DNA of 48,009 nt from Anaerolineae bacterium. GTDB lineage: Bacteria > Chloroflexota > Anaerolineae > B4-G1 > DUEL01. Below the pieces are notes generated by a model. That model saw only the letters and a list, made by a program, of their open reading frames with translations, was not told the origin of the DNA and made no database searches. Both the position numbers and the translations under genes were made by a program. Of the stretch, positions 34,974 to 44,044 are shown in pieces; the stretch's first letter is position 1; each line of letters opens with the position of its first letter. The stretch is taken from positions 1-48,009 of the forward strand of contig JAFGEI010000151.1 in assembly GCA_016931695.1 (NCBI GenBank), read 5' to 3'.

Positions 34974-37289
34974 TCAGTTATCCGGCAGAAACAACAAGAC
35001 CTCGACAGCAGCGCGGCCAAAATAGTCCCGGTATGCCGCCGTCTCTGCCAGCAGCTCTTGCAAGCGCGCTTCGGCCGCGGCCCGCGCCGCGTCGTCGGTC
35101 TGCCCGCCAGCGGCCAGGTAGATTCGTCCCTCCCGCTCCGTCAACAGCACGACCTGGCCCCTGGCGGCCAGCCACTCCAGGCCAGCGCGCACCACCGTCT
35201 CCCGCTGCGCCGTCGCCGCCGCCAACGTGGCCAGGGCGACCCGCCCCTCATCGGCCTGCAGCGCCCGCTTGACCAGGCCCGCCAGCCGCTGCAAAAAGGA
35301 CCGCGGGCGGTCCACGCCGGGATCGACCGCGAACACATAGACCTGCTGCGGGGCGACGCGGGCCAACACTGCCCGCAGCTCCCCGGCGCCGGGCGGCGTC
35401 GTCCAGATCGCCAAAGCACCCCCCGGCTCCAGCTCGCGGCGATCCCGCCCCCCGACATCCGCCCTGGCCGCCGCCTCGCTCCACACCTGGAGCCCTTCAC
35501 GGCCCTGCAGACGGCCCAGCAGGTCACGGGGGTTGTCGGCCTGGCGACAGTCGACCACCTCGACGGCCCGCGGCTTGAAGCGCGGCACCGCGACAGGCTC
35601 TTGCACGCGGCGGGCGTCGACCCATTCGACCTGTACCTCCGGTTCTCCCCGGTAATCGCTGGCGCGGACGATATAGGCCATGTCGAACCGGCCCTCCGGC
35701 AGCGGCTGGCTGGCTCCCTGCCACCACACCACCCGCTGCATCGCTCCCACCTCGTCTTGCACCGTCAACAGCCGATGCGCGCCTCCCTGGCCCATCGTGC
35801 GGTGGCTAACCAGCGCCAGGTCACGACTGGCCAAAACCGGCGCCGGGTTGCCCGGCCCAAAGGGGGCCAGCCGCTCCAACCGTTCCACCAGTTCGGGGGA
35901 CAGGCCGGCCAGCGGGATATAGCTGTCCAGGCAAAGCGGCGGGCGCGCTCGTACCTCTCCGCACATCCGCCGCACGGTGCGAGACAGAGCCCGGCGAAAC
36001 TCGGGAATGCGCTCCGGTTCGATGGCCAGCCCGCCAGCCATTGGATGGCCGCCGAAACGAACCAGCATCTCCTGGTGAGCCGCAATGGCCGCCGTGATGT
36101 TACAGCCTTCGACCGAGCGGGCGGAACCGCGGCCCAGTTCGCCCGGCGGCGCGGCGATGAGGACCACCGGCCGGTTGTAGCGCTCCGCCAGGCGGCCGGC
36201 CACGATGCCGATCACCCCCGCCGGCCAGGAGGGGTTGCTCAACACCAGGGCCCCTTCTTCCAGCAGCGCAGGGTCGCTCGCCAACTGCGCCTCCGCCCCC
36301 TGCGCGACCTGGTCGCACAAGAACCGCCGCTGCGCATTGAGCCCTTCCAACTCGCTTGCCAGCGTACGCGCGCGGACGGCATCCGTGGTCGTCAACAACT
36401 CGACCGCCGTGCGGGCGTCGGCCAGGCGGCCCAGCGCGTTGAGGCGCGGCCCGAGCACAAAGCCGATGTGTTCCGCGGTCAGCCGTTCGGGGTTCAGCCT
36501 GGCCAAGGTCATCATCTCCTGGAGACCCAGGCGGCCGGTGCTGCGCAGCGCCCTCAACCCTCGCTGAAGCAAGTAGCGCGTATCCCCGGTCTGCACGGCG
36601 ACGTCGGCGACAATGCCCAAGGCCACCAGGTCCATGTGGCGGGTTTCTCCCCCCGTCCGCCCCATCCGCTCGTAGAGCGCCTCCGCCAGCTTGTAGGCGC
36701 AGCCCACTCCCGGCAACTCGCGCAGGGGATGGTCTTTGGGCAGCCGTTTAGGGTTGACCACGGCGAGAGCGGGGGGCAATTCGGGCGGTAAATCGTGATG
36801 GTCGGTGACGATCACGTCGACGCCGCGCGCGTGCGCGTAATCGACCGCCTGGTGAGCGGTAACGCCCGTGTCACAGGTCAGCAAGAGATCGATCCCCTCG
36901 TCGACGAGCCGCTGCAACACCGGCAAGTTCACGCCGTGGGATTCGACACGCTGGGGGATGTAATAACGAGCAGTGATGCCCAATTCTTGCAGCGTAGAGA
37001 CCAGCAGCGTCGTCGCCGTTTGGCCGTCCACGTCAAAGTCGCCCCAGACGCAGACCGTCTCCCCTCGCTGCCTGGCCTGCTCCAGCCGCTCCACCGCTTC
37101 CGGCAGGTCCGGCAGCTCAAACGGCGCGGCCGGTCGATAATGATCGGGGTCGAGAAATGCCCGCACCGACTGGGGGTTCGTCACGCCGCGCCGGGCCAGG
37201 AGCTGGGCCAGCAACGAATCTCCTCCCACGACAGCCAGCAAATCCCCGGGAACATCAGCCGCGGGAGGTTCAACCCACTCTCTTCCCAT
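34974..37289 (-). CDS. recJ: Single-stranded-DNA exonuclease RecJ
   Basis: A 771-residue DHH-family 5'-3' exonuclease used in recombination and base-excision or mismatch repair. Metal-binding motifs are DFDVDG (84-89), CDTG (D140) and DHH (163-165), and the DHHA1 motif reads GGHPMAGGLAI. An OB-like domain and a C-terminal extension of about 200 residues follow, longer than in E. coli RecJ (577 residues) but similar to Firmicute forms. The ATG at 37287-37289 overlaps the preceding stop (ATGA), so it is coupled to the four-helix-bundle gene. The neighbouring helicases and nuclease fit a repair operon. Confidence 0.93.
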   Translation of the reverse strand: MGREWVEPPAADVPGDLLAVVGGDSLLAQLLARRGVTNPQSVRAFLDPDHYRPAAPFELPDLPEAVERLEQARQRGETVCVWGDFDVDGQTATTLLVSTLQELGITARYYIPQRVESHGVNLPVLQRLVDEGIDLLLTCDTGVTAHQAVDYAHARGVDVIVTDHHDLPPELPPALAVVNPKRLPKDHPLRELPGVGCAYKLAEALYERMGRTGGETRHMDLVALGIVADVAVQTGDTRYLLQRGLRALRSTGRLGLQEMMTLARLNPERLTAEHIGFVLGPRLNALGRLADARTAVELLTTTDAVRARTLASELEGLNAQRRFLCDQVAQGAEAQLASDPALLEEGALVLSNPSWPAGVIGIVAGRLAERYNRPVVLIAAPPGELGRGSARSVEGCNITAAIAAHQEMLVRFGGHPMAGGLAIEPERIPEFRRALSRTVRRMCGEVRARPPLCLDSYIPLAGLSPELVERLERLAPFGPGNPAPVLASRDLALVSHRTMGQGGAHRLLTVQDEVGAMQRVVWWQGASQPLPEGRFDMAYIVRASDYRGEPEVQVEWVDARRVQEPVAVPRFKPRAVEVVDCRQADNPRDLLGRLQGREGLQVWSEAAARADVGGRDRRELEPGGALAIWTTPPGAGELRAVLARVAPQQVYVFAVDPGVDRPRSFLQRLAGLVKRALQADEGRVALATLAAATAQRETVVRAGLEWLAARGQVVLLTEREGRIYLAAGGQTDDAARAAAEARLQELLAETAAYRDYFGRAAVEVLLFLPDN

Positions 37290-37735
37290 CAGCCCATAAT
37301 GACGTTGCGCAGCAATGCCTCCAGCGTTTCCCGGTTGACCGCCGACTGCGGCCCGCGCACTCCCGCCTGGAGCAAGTGAATCATCTGGGTCAACAGGGTC
37401 ACACGGTGCCAGGTCACCGCCTCTCCCAGCACGTGCCGCCCTTTATAGTACCAATCCCGCGCCTCGCGGATTGCGCTGAGGGCCATGTCATACAGGCGGG
37501 CGCGTTCTTCTCTCATCCGGCTCGAATAACTGGCGGCGATGTGGGCGCTGATGTTGCCCAAAGCCCGGCTGAGAAGGGTAGCAAATCCCCGCGTCCGCTT
37601 GTCGTTGATCAGCTTGGTCACGTCGTGCCAGCCCAGGTCAGCGATGAACAAGCCCAGGCGGTAGACTTCTACCTGCCATAACGGGTCCCCCTTCATGTCT
37701 TGCGGGACCTGCTGCTCCCATTCGTCATAGTTCAT
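37289..37735 (-). CDS. Four-helix-bundle protein (S23/IVP-like)
   Basis: A 148-residue all-helical protein resembling the four-helix-bundle family first seen in 23S rRNA intervening sequences: ALGNISAHIAASYSSRMREERARLYDMALSAIREARDW matches the family pattern of SI-x-NIAEG and a later helix with GS-x-x-E. Its biochemical role is unknown. The ATG at 37733-37735 is chosen since GGAAGG lies just upstream; a GTG 15 bases earlier is also possible. It overlaps recJ by one base at ATGA, so the pair is translationally coupled. Confidence 0.7.
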   Translation of the reverse strand: MNYDEWEQQVPQDMKGDPLWQVEVYRLGLFIADLGWHDVTKLINDKRTRGFATLLSRALGNISAHIAASYSSRMREERARLYDMALSAIREARDWYYKGRHVLGEAVTWHRVTLLTQMIHLLQAGVRGPQSAVNRETLEALLRNVIMG

Positions 37736-37768
37736 ATCGCCTTCCCCCACTGGCAGTAACCCATTCTA

Positions 37769-38593
37769 CTACTCATATGCAATCTCGGCAACTTGCTCCA
37801 GGTCGAAAGCCAGGTCATCCATCCCTTCATCCTGCTCCCATCTAGCCGACTCCCCCGCCTCGACGCCGCGGCGGCAGAGAGAGCGATAGGGACAATAGCA
37901 GCAGTGACGTTCCTGGGCGGTGAGCGGAAAATCGCTCCCGCCCAACCGCTCGATCTCACCAATCAGCGCCGCCAGGTCCGCCTCGTCCTGGCGGTACTGT
38001 TCCACGGTGTAGACAAACCGCTCCGGATCGGCCGGGAAGTCGGCGAACCAATAGACCATCGCGACCTGTTGTGGCAGCAGGGAGCGGCCGTCGTTGAGGT
38101 GGTGACCCGCACAGACCAGCAGGTAGGTATAGAGCCGGGTCTGCCAGCGCCGGGCCAGCTGCTGGCGCTCTGTCCGCCGGCGGGAGGTCTTCCAGTCCAC
38201 GACCACCGCCTGCTGCCCCGGATCGACGGCCACGAGGTCCATCTTGGCCACCAGGCGGTGACCGGCCAGCGGGGCGGAGAGCACGACCTCGGGATAGCGC
38301 GCTGCCGGCAGGTCGGCCGGCCCGGCCTCCAGGTAATTGCGCCACCAGCGGCGCAGGTCGGGGTCCACCACCGTCTGCGACAAGCGCGCTATCGGCACCC
38401 CCAACGCGTGCTGGTGGACCAGGCGGTGGAAGGCCACCCCCTGCCGCGCATAGCGCTCGTTCTCCAGGGCCGGTTCCGCCTCCACGGCGGGCCAGACGAC
38501 CCGCTCCAGGTAGCGCAGCTGGAATCGCCGCGGGCAGTCGGTATAATCCTGCAGGCTGGCCTGGCTGAATTGAAAACTAGCGGGTAATGCCAT
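37769..38593 (-). CDS. PD-(D/E)XK nuclease with Fe-S cluster (RecB/AddB/Cas4-like)
   Basis: A 274-residue nuclease of the RecB-like PD-(D/E)XK group. Catalytic residues are D119 (KMDLVAVD), D133 and K135 (VVDWKTS) and the QTRLYTY motif (151-157). C20 with C231, C234 and C240 reproduces the split four-cysteine pattern that holds a [4Fe-4S] cluster in AddB and Cas4. The ATG at 38591-38593 overlaps the helicase stop by 17 bases. No cas genes or CRISPR repeats are present, so a helicase-nuclease repair role is favoured. The longer frame upstream is only an overlap with the helicase. Confidence 0.85.
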   Translation of the reverse strand: MALPASFQFSQASLQDYTDCPRRFQLRYLERVVWPAVEAEPALENERYARQGVAFHRLVHQHALGVPIARLSQTVVDPDLRRWWRNYLEAGPADLPAARYPEVVLSAPLAGHRLVAKMDLVAVDPGQQAVVVDWKTSRRRTERQQLARRWQTRLYTYLLVCAGHHLNDGRSLLPQQVAMVYWFADFPADPERFVYTVEQYRQDEADLAALIGEIERLGGSDFPLTAQERHCCYCPYRSLCRRGVEAGESARWEQDEGMDDLAFDLEQVAEIAYE

Positions 38594-40814
38594 CTTGCTG
38601 CTCCCAAAACGCCTGCAGGGCGATGAACGGCACAGCCTGCTGCAACTCGCCATCGCGGCCCGAGTTCCAGGAGATGACCAGTTCCTTCTTGGCGCGGGTG
38701 ATGCCGACGTACAACAACCGCAGCCGCTCGGCAACGTAATCGAGGCGGGCCTGCTCGGTCGCCAGCCCCTCCTCGTACATCTCCAGCCATCCGGCACAAA
38801 GCGCCTGCAGCTGTGCCAGCGTCTCTGCCTCCAGGTTCAACTGGTCGTGCACAAACCACTTTTCGGCGATAAAAGAATCGTGCGCCAGGGCGGATGGGAA
38901 ATTATAGTTGTTAGCGGACATCAAATAGACGCGATCCCACTCCAATCCCTTTGCCTTGTGGATCGTCGCCACCACCACCTTGCCCCGGTGCCGCTGCGGG
39001 TCAAAACCACGGTCGTCGTCGCTGAGGCCGAGGAAACGGCGTTCGTTCCGGGCGATGACGGCCAGTTCTTCGGCCAGCTCGGGAAGCTGCCATTCAGGGT
39101 GGCCCTCGCCAACCCGCCGCAACAGCCCGGCCAGCTTGTGGGCGATCGCCAGGTCGGCCGGCTCCTGAAACAGGTCCTGGGCCAGGGTGAGGACCAGCTG
39201 GTCGACGGGAAGCAGCGTCGCCCCCTGCCAGCGGCGGACCAGGTCGCGGAAAGCGTGCATCTGCCCGGGCGCCTCGGGCCACTCACCGGCCAGCTCCAGC
39301 CCATCCGACCACTCACCGTCGGCGCGCGGCCAGAGAAAATCTTCCACATGGCGGCAGCGGCGCAGCGCCTTGACGACGGCATCCAGGCGAGGCCGGGACG
39401 CCTCGTCCTCCCGGTCCTCCCGCCGCCAGACGCGGTAGACCGTCGCCAGCTTGCCCGGCGAGGCCGGGTCGGCCAGGTAGCGCACGACGTTGCCCAGGGC
39501 CCCCGCCGTCTCGCGGGTGGAGCGGGTGCTGCGCAGCAACTCGACCACTTCCAAATCCCGTTTCTTGAGCTCGCCGACCAGGGCAAAGCCGCGCTGGTTG
39601 CGCGGCACCAACACCGCGACCGTCTCTTGCGGGTGCTCTGGCAGCCAGCGGGCCAGCGATTTCACCACCGCCTCCAGCTCATCGGCCGGGGTGAAGCGAC
39701 GGCCAATGAGATAGACCTGGTCGGGGCGGTCCTCCGGGTTGGGCTGCGGGTCACCCGGGGGAGTGGGCCGGATCTTGGGCGGTGCCAGCGCCCCCCGCAC
39801 CTCCGGCAGCGGATGTTCCTGCTGCGTCCAATCGATCAGCCGGTTAGCCAGGCGGATGATGCTGAGCGTCGAGCGGCCCGAGTCGGGCAGCTCCTTGCGC
39901 ACGACGCCATCCTCCTGCAAAAAGTTGCGCAAAAAGTACGGGCTGGCGGTGGTAAACGTCTCGTAAATCGCCTGGTTTGGGTCTCCCACGCGCACCCAGT
40001 TGCCATCCTCGCCGACCAGGAGGCGTAGAATCTCTTCCTGCAGCCGGCTGCTGTCCTGGGCCTCGTCCTCCAGCACAAAGGGCCACCGTTCCCGCAGCCG
40101 CTGCAAATAGTCCGGTTCCATGCGCAGCAGCTGCAGCGCCAGCCGGATCAGGTCGTCAAAGTCGACCGCGCCGCGGTAGGCCAGGGCGCGTTGATAGTCG
40201 GCATAGATCGCCCAGCCCATCTCGAGCAGCGGGGCCGAGAGGGGAAAGCGGTCGAGCTGGTCGCGGATCTCGGCCGGGCTGAGCTGGACGTCCTTGGCCA
40301 GGCGGATAAAGCTGAGTGCGATCTGGCCCACCAGCTGCGGCCACTGGGTGCGTTTCGCCCACTCCCGCCGCCTCTCTTCTATGTCCAGGGCGAGAAAATT
40401 TTCCACCACATCGGGGTGGTGGCGCAGCCAGGCCTCGGCTGCGCTCTGGCGGATCTCGTCCACCGTCCGCTCGTCGACGATTTGAAAGCCGTCGGCGAGC
40501 CCAACCAGCGCTGGGCGCTCCCGCACAATGTCGTGCGCCAGGCCGTGCAGCGTGCGCACGCGGTAGCCCAGGTTGGGCAGCAACCCCCGCTGCTGGACAA
40601 AAGCCGCCACCCGCGCCGCAAAGTTGTCGACGGCCGAATTGACCAGCGTCACCACCAAGACTTCTTGATCGTCCTCCAGCACACTGCTGGCGACCAGGTT
40701 GGCCGCCAACAGTGAGAGGGTATAGGTCTTGCCGCTGCCCGGCACCGCCGAGACGCCCATACGACCGCCGGTATAGGCGAGGACCTGCTGCTGCTTGGGC
40801 CGCGGCTCGAACAT
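38577..40814 (-). CDS. UvrD/Rep-type superfamily 1A helicase
   Basis: A 745-residue DNA helicase. The Q motif (PRPKQQQVLAY), Walker A AVPGSGKT (23-30), motif Ia, motif II DEAQD (250-254), motif III VGDPNQAIY, motif V TIHKAKGLEWD and motif VI LLYVGITRAKKEL are all present. It lacks a fused nuclease; the separate PD-(D/E)XK gene that overlaps its end by 17 bases could supply one, as in AddAB-like machines. The ATG at 40812-40814 shares one base with the upstream lipoprotein stop (TAATG). Confidence 0.92.
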   Translation of the reverse strand: MFEPRPKQQQVLAYTGGRMGVSAVPGSGKTYTLSLLAANLVASSVLEDDQEVLVVTLVNSAVDNFAARVAAFVQQRGLLPNLGYRVRTLHGLAHDIVRERPALVGLADGFQIVDERTVDEIRQSAAEAWLRHHPDVVENFLALDIEERRREWAKRTQWPQLVGQIALSFIRLAKDVQLSPAEIRDQLDRFPLSAPLLEMGWAIYADYQRALAYRGAVDFDDLIRLALQLLRMEPDYLQRLRERWPFVLEDEAQDSSRLQEEILRLLVGEDGNWVRVGDPNQAIYETFTTASPYFLRNFLQEDGVVRKELPDSGRSTLSIIRLANRLIDWTQQEHPLPEVRGALAPPKIRPTPPGDPQPNPEDRPDQVYLIGRRFTPADELEAVVKSLARWLPEHPQETVAVLVPRNQRGFALVGELKKRDLEVVELLRSTRSTRETAGALGNVVRYLADPASPGKLATVYRVWRREDREDEASRPRLDAVVKALRRCRHVEDFLWPRADGEWSDGLELAGEWPEAPGQMHAFRDLVRRWQGATLLPVDQLVLTLAQDLFQEPADLAIAHKLAGLLRRVGEGHPEWQLPELAEELAVIARNERRFLGLSDDDRGFDPQRHRGKVVVATIHKAKGLEWDRVYLMSANNYNFPSALAHDSFIAEKWFVHDQLNLEAETLAQLQALCAGWLEMYEEGLATEQARLDYVAERLRLLYVGITRAKKELVISWNSGRDGELQQAVPFIALQAFWEQQDGITR

Positions 40815-41617
40815 TACGGTTCCAGCACCACAAAATCGTCGAACAAAACGTCGACGCCCGCCTCCTCGCCGTTTCCGGCAACCAGGCCGACGTCCCCTCG
40901 TCGCAGCGCGCTGTCTCGAACCGTCAGCAGCAACAAGCCGTTGACGCTCAAGCTCAGATTTTCGCCCTCACAGGTCGCCCGGATGCGGTTGGTCCCCGCC
41001 CACTCGGCTCCCTGGTAGCGCAGCATGCCCTCGCTGCCGACGAACTCGACCCGGTTGCCAACCACCCGGGCGATGCCATACCGGCCGTCGCCGTCGATGA
41101 GAAAGGCATAGTAGCTGGACGTCGTCCCATCGAGGCGGCACATCACGCCAAAGCGGCTGTCCACCCCACCCCGCTGCGTCACGTCGACCTCGACGACGGC
41201 GTCGGCGAGGTCCAGGCCGGCATTGACCCAGAATAGGGCGCCGGGCGCCTGCACCTGCATCAGGTACCCTCCGCCCTCGTAATCGAGGGTGCCATCCGCC
41301 TGGCGGTAATGCTCCCAGCCACTCTCCGAATCGGAAAAATCGTCCTGGAAGAGAACGACCGGCACCGCCGGCGCGATCGGCGAAGTGGTGACGCCCGGCT
41401 CGCCCGAGGGAAGCGGAACGTCGGTCGGCAGGATGCGCTCTCCCTCTGCCGTCTCTTCCCCACCCGGCAAGTTGTCCACGGGCGGGGCGGACTCTTCCGT
41501 CACGCCAGCGGCGAACGGCGGGGCAGGCTCGCTGGCCCTGCGGCCGCAGGCCGCGGCGAGCAGTAATATCGCCGCGACAACCAAAATCCACTGCCAGTAC
41601 AGATGCCGTTGTTTCAT
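40814..41617 (-). CDS. Lipoprotein with jelly-roll (concanavalin-like) domain
   Basis: A 267-residue lipoprotein: the signal peptide ends LLLAAAC and a Glu/Pro-rich linker leads to a domain of about 180 residues with patterns of concanavalin-like laminin-G or DUF1080 folds (DDFSDSESGWEHY, GDGRYGIARV, DVLFDDFVVLEP). It probably binds carbohydrate or another surface ligand. The ATG at 41615-41617 follows AAGGAGG. Its position, wedged between two helicase genes with 1-base junctions on both sides, is unexpected for a surface protein. Confidence 0.78.
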   Translation of the reverse strand: MKQRHLYWQWILVVAAILLLAAACGRRASEPAPPFAAGVTEESAPPVDNLPGGEETAEGERILPTDVPLPSGEPGVTTSPIAPAVPVVLFQDDFSDSESGWEHYRQADGTLDYEGGGYLMQVQAPGALFWVNAGLDLADAVVEVDVTQRGGVDSRFGVMCRLDGTTSSYYAFLIDGDGRYGIARVVGNRVEFVGSEGMLRYQGAEWAGTNRIRATCEGENLSLSVNGLLLLTVRDSALRRGDVGLVAGNGEEAGVDVLFDDFVVLEP

Positions 41618-41618
41618 G

Positions 41619-43718
41619 CTATTCCTCCTTTTCACAATCGCGCAGCACGCGCTGGATAGCGTGCAGCAGCCGCCCCTTTTGCTCGATCCCCTGCTCGTTC
41701 AACTCGCTAAAGCCCAGGTAGACAAAACGGCGGCAGCGGCGGATCAGGCCCTGGGTCAGCCGGTACAGCGCCTCTTGCTCCGCCGCGAATTCGTCCGCCT
41801 CGGTCCACACCCCCTCCCCGCTCCAACGACGGCTGAGGACGTAGGGATGGGTCAGGGGTTGGTTCAACCGCTCCCACCACCCGCGCCCGCCAATGTCCAA
41901 CCAGAACTGGACGTCGACGGGGCGGTTGCGCATCAAAAAAGTATAGGCCGGGGCAAGCAGCACGGCGTCCTCGGCCTGGAGCTGCCAGCCGCGCACGTAC
42001 TGGGCTGCCACCACGCCATCGCGCACCATTTCGACGTATTCCTGCCCCAGGGATTTTTCTTCGTCCAGGGAAATCTCGCCCACTGCCCAGCGGAACTTTT
42101 GCACGGACTCGATCAGGTCCGCCGTCACCCGCGCTGCGTCATAGTCGCGGTGAAAGAGATAGCCCGGTTGAGAGAGCAGTTCGCCAAAGAGGTGGCTCAG
42201 GAAATGGTCGAGCTCTGGCAACGGGTCAGCGGCATAGGCCTCGAGCCACGCCCGCAGCCGCTCGTACCGCTCGCCCAGCGTAAAGGTGAGGCGCTCTTGC
42301 ATCTCCAGGTTGATCTGGTCAAAAGAACCCAAGACGAGCGTGTCATCGCGGACCCGGTAGACAATCTCGGCCAGAATCTGCGCCCGCACCAGGTCCATGC
42401 CGTCGATCGCTTGCACCATCGCGTAGGCGAGGTCAAAGCGGCTGGGATGGATGCCCCAGCAGGGATGGGCGATCGCCGCCAGCGTCAGCAGGCAACGGGT
42501 CGCCGGTTCGTCCCGCAGCGCCCGCGAGGGGCGGTGAGAGCGGGCCGGCACCCCGCGCTGCTCCAGCCGGTGCATCAGCGAGAAGCGGAGCACGTCCGGC
42601 AGAAAGGGCGAGAGGACGACGATCTCACCTGGCGCCGTTCCCTGCGCCACCAGGGCGGCGGTTTCGTCGGCGACCCAATCGAGCAACTGCGGATAGTAGC
42701 GATGGTAGGCGTACACCAGCGCCGCCCGCACGTCGCCGCCCGGCGCTGGACCGAGCCGGTTCACGCTGCGGCCCAATTGACGGCCAAAATCGGCCACCGC
42801 GTCCGAGGTGACGCGAGAGGTGGGAAAAGTGACGCGATGGTCACACGAGGCGCGCAACTCGTAGCCGCTCTCCGGGTCGGCGCCCAGGAAGCGGCGATAA
42901 CCGGCATCCCGGTCGTATATCAACAGCGCCGACCGGCATTGGGACAGCCAATCCGCCAACACGTCGTGCGCAACCGGGGTGTCTTCCTCCACGTTGTCGA
43001 CCAAGATATGCGTATAGGTCTCGAGCAGGTAATCGCGGCAGAGGGAAAGGGACCAGAGACGCTTCAAGAACAATTCGATTTGCAAGGAAAAATCGAGCAA
43101 GTTATGGGCCAGGCAGTGTCGTCGGAAAAGCGTGGCACACTCTTGCACCTCGTCGTAGACGCGCTGCTGGCTCTGCTCGCCGCCCCAGGCAGACTTGAGC
43201 CGCGCACCGATCTCGGTATAGGGAAAACCAACCACCGCCGCCTTGTTGAGGTTGTCGAGAATCTGGCTGTAGAGCCGGTTGCGATCGATGGTCACCGTCT
43301 CAAAGTAGCCTTCTTCGAGCAGCGGGCGGACCAGGCGGGCCATGTAATACTGGGCGGTTTCCAGCGTGAGAAAAACCGGCGGGAGGTCCGGATGGGCAAA
43401 ATCAGCATCCTGGGCGACCAGCGGCCAAAAGAGGTCGACCATGCGCTGGGCCAGGCCGCCGACGGTCGAGATCGTCACCTGTTCGCCAGCGCCGACGGTG
43501 GGACGGCGCAGCACCTCGTGATACGGCGCGGCCAGGGTGCGCTGCGGCACAAAGACCAGGATCGAGCAGCCGGCAACCCCGCTGCGGAGCAAGTGGAGCA
43601 GGCGCCCCACCCCGGCGGTCGTCTTTCCGGCGCCGGCGGGGCCTTCCAAAAAGATGCGGCGCTCAACAGGGCAGTTGACCAACTCCAGCTGACGGTCGGT
43701 GAGCGTGAATGCCATCAT
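41619..43718 (-). CDS. Divergent UvrD-like ATPase
   Basis: A 699-residue superfamily 1-like protein. The N-terminus has a Q-like motif (LTDRQLELV) and a clear Walker A GPAGAGKT (26-33). Motif II appears as LVDNVEED (239-246), not DExQD, and the motif V region is hard to find; near the C-terminus LTQGLIRRCRRFVYLGFSEL stands where motif VI is expected. It may be an ATPase or structural helicase like the AddB or RecC subunits, paired with the UvrD helicase at 38577-40814. The first of two adjacent ATGs is at 43716-43718. It heads the minus-strand run with its own promoter at 43806-43834. Confidence 0.72.
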   Translation of the reverse strand: MMAFTLTDRQLELVNCPVERRIFLEGPAGAGKTTAGVGRLLHLLRSGVAGCSILVFVPQRTLAAPYHEVLRRPTVGAGEQVTISTVGGLAQRMVDLFWPLVAQDADFAHPDLPPVFLTLETAQYYMARLVRPLLEEGYFETVTIDRNRLYSQILDNLNKAAVVGFPYTEIGARLKSAWGGEQSQQRVYDEVQECATLFRRHCLAHNLLDFSLQIELFLKRLWSLSLCRDYLLETYTHILVDNVEEDTPVAHDVLADWLSQCRSALLIYDRDAGYRRFLGADPESGYELRASCDHRVTFPTSRVTSDAVADFGRQLGRSVNRLGPAPGGDVRAALVYAYHRYYPQLLDWVADETAALVAQGTAPGEIVVLSPFLPDVLRFSLMHRLEQRGVPARSHRPSRALRDEPATRCLLTLAAIAHPCWGIHPSRFDLAYAMVQAIDGMDLVRAQILAEIVYRVRDDTLVLGSFDQINLEMQERLTFTLGERYERLRAWLEAYAADPLPELDHFLSHLFGELLSQPGYLFHRDYDAARVTADLIESVQKFRWAVGEISLDEEKSLGQEYVEMVRDGVVAAQYVRGWQLQAEDAVLLAPAYTFLMRNRPVDVQFWLDIGGRGWWERLNQPLTHPYVLSRRWSGEGVWTEADEFAAEQEALYRLTQGLIRRCRRFVYLGFSELNEQGIEQKGRLLHAIQRVLRDCEKEE

Positions 43719-43805
43719 ACGAACATCTCAGCCTATCATCAAATACCCGATCCATATCTCGTGGCACCCCGACCAACACCAACCGCTACCAACGCCGGCA
43801 ACCAT

Positions 43806-43834
43806 ATTCTATCACTCTCGCCAGTAATATGCAA
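43806..43834 (-). promoter_or_regulatory. Sigma70-type promoter of the helicase-nuclease-recJ run
   Basis: On the minus strand TTGCAT (43829-43834), a 17-base spacer and TAGAAT (43806-43811) lie about 88 bases upstream of the ATG at 43718. It is the main candidate in the 326-base gene-free stretch 43719-44044. Confidence 0.6.
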
Positions 43835-43925
43835 GGGCAGTAACTGCCTTGACAATGGCATATTTCAACATTGGATGCTCTACCGCAGTGGGAGAAGGGA
43901 CAACGGTGCATCCGGAATAGAAACC

Positions 43926-43953
43926 GGCCTCCGATCTTGAAGGATCAGAGGCC
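43926..43953 (-). terminator. Hairpin downstream of the anchored exported protein gene
   Basis: Eleven-base arms with one mismatch (GGCCTCTGATC and GATCGGAGGCC on the minus strand) around a 6-base loop, followed by GGTTTCTATT. It is about 90 bases past the stop at 44045 and may end that operon; the T-tract is poor. Confidence 0.45.
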
Positions 43954-44044
43954 AACTGGCAGGCATTCAGAACACCAAAATTGGCAAGTATCCCCAAGAA
44001 CACCTACCCGAGGGGAAAAATCCCCCGCGTCGTGTTCTCCGCCA

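Noticed and set aside
37769-38593. Cas4 protein of a CRISPR system
   Set aside because: The Fe-S PD-(D/E)XK pattern fits Cas4, but there are no cas genes or repeat-spacer arrays, and the overlap with a UvrD helicase favours a RecB/AddB-like role.
41385-43940. An 851-codon plus-strand open frame opposite the divergent helicase
   Set aside because: It runs across two minus-strand genes and an intergenic promoter, with no family resemblance.
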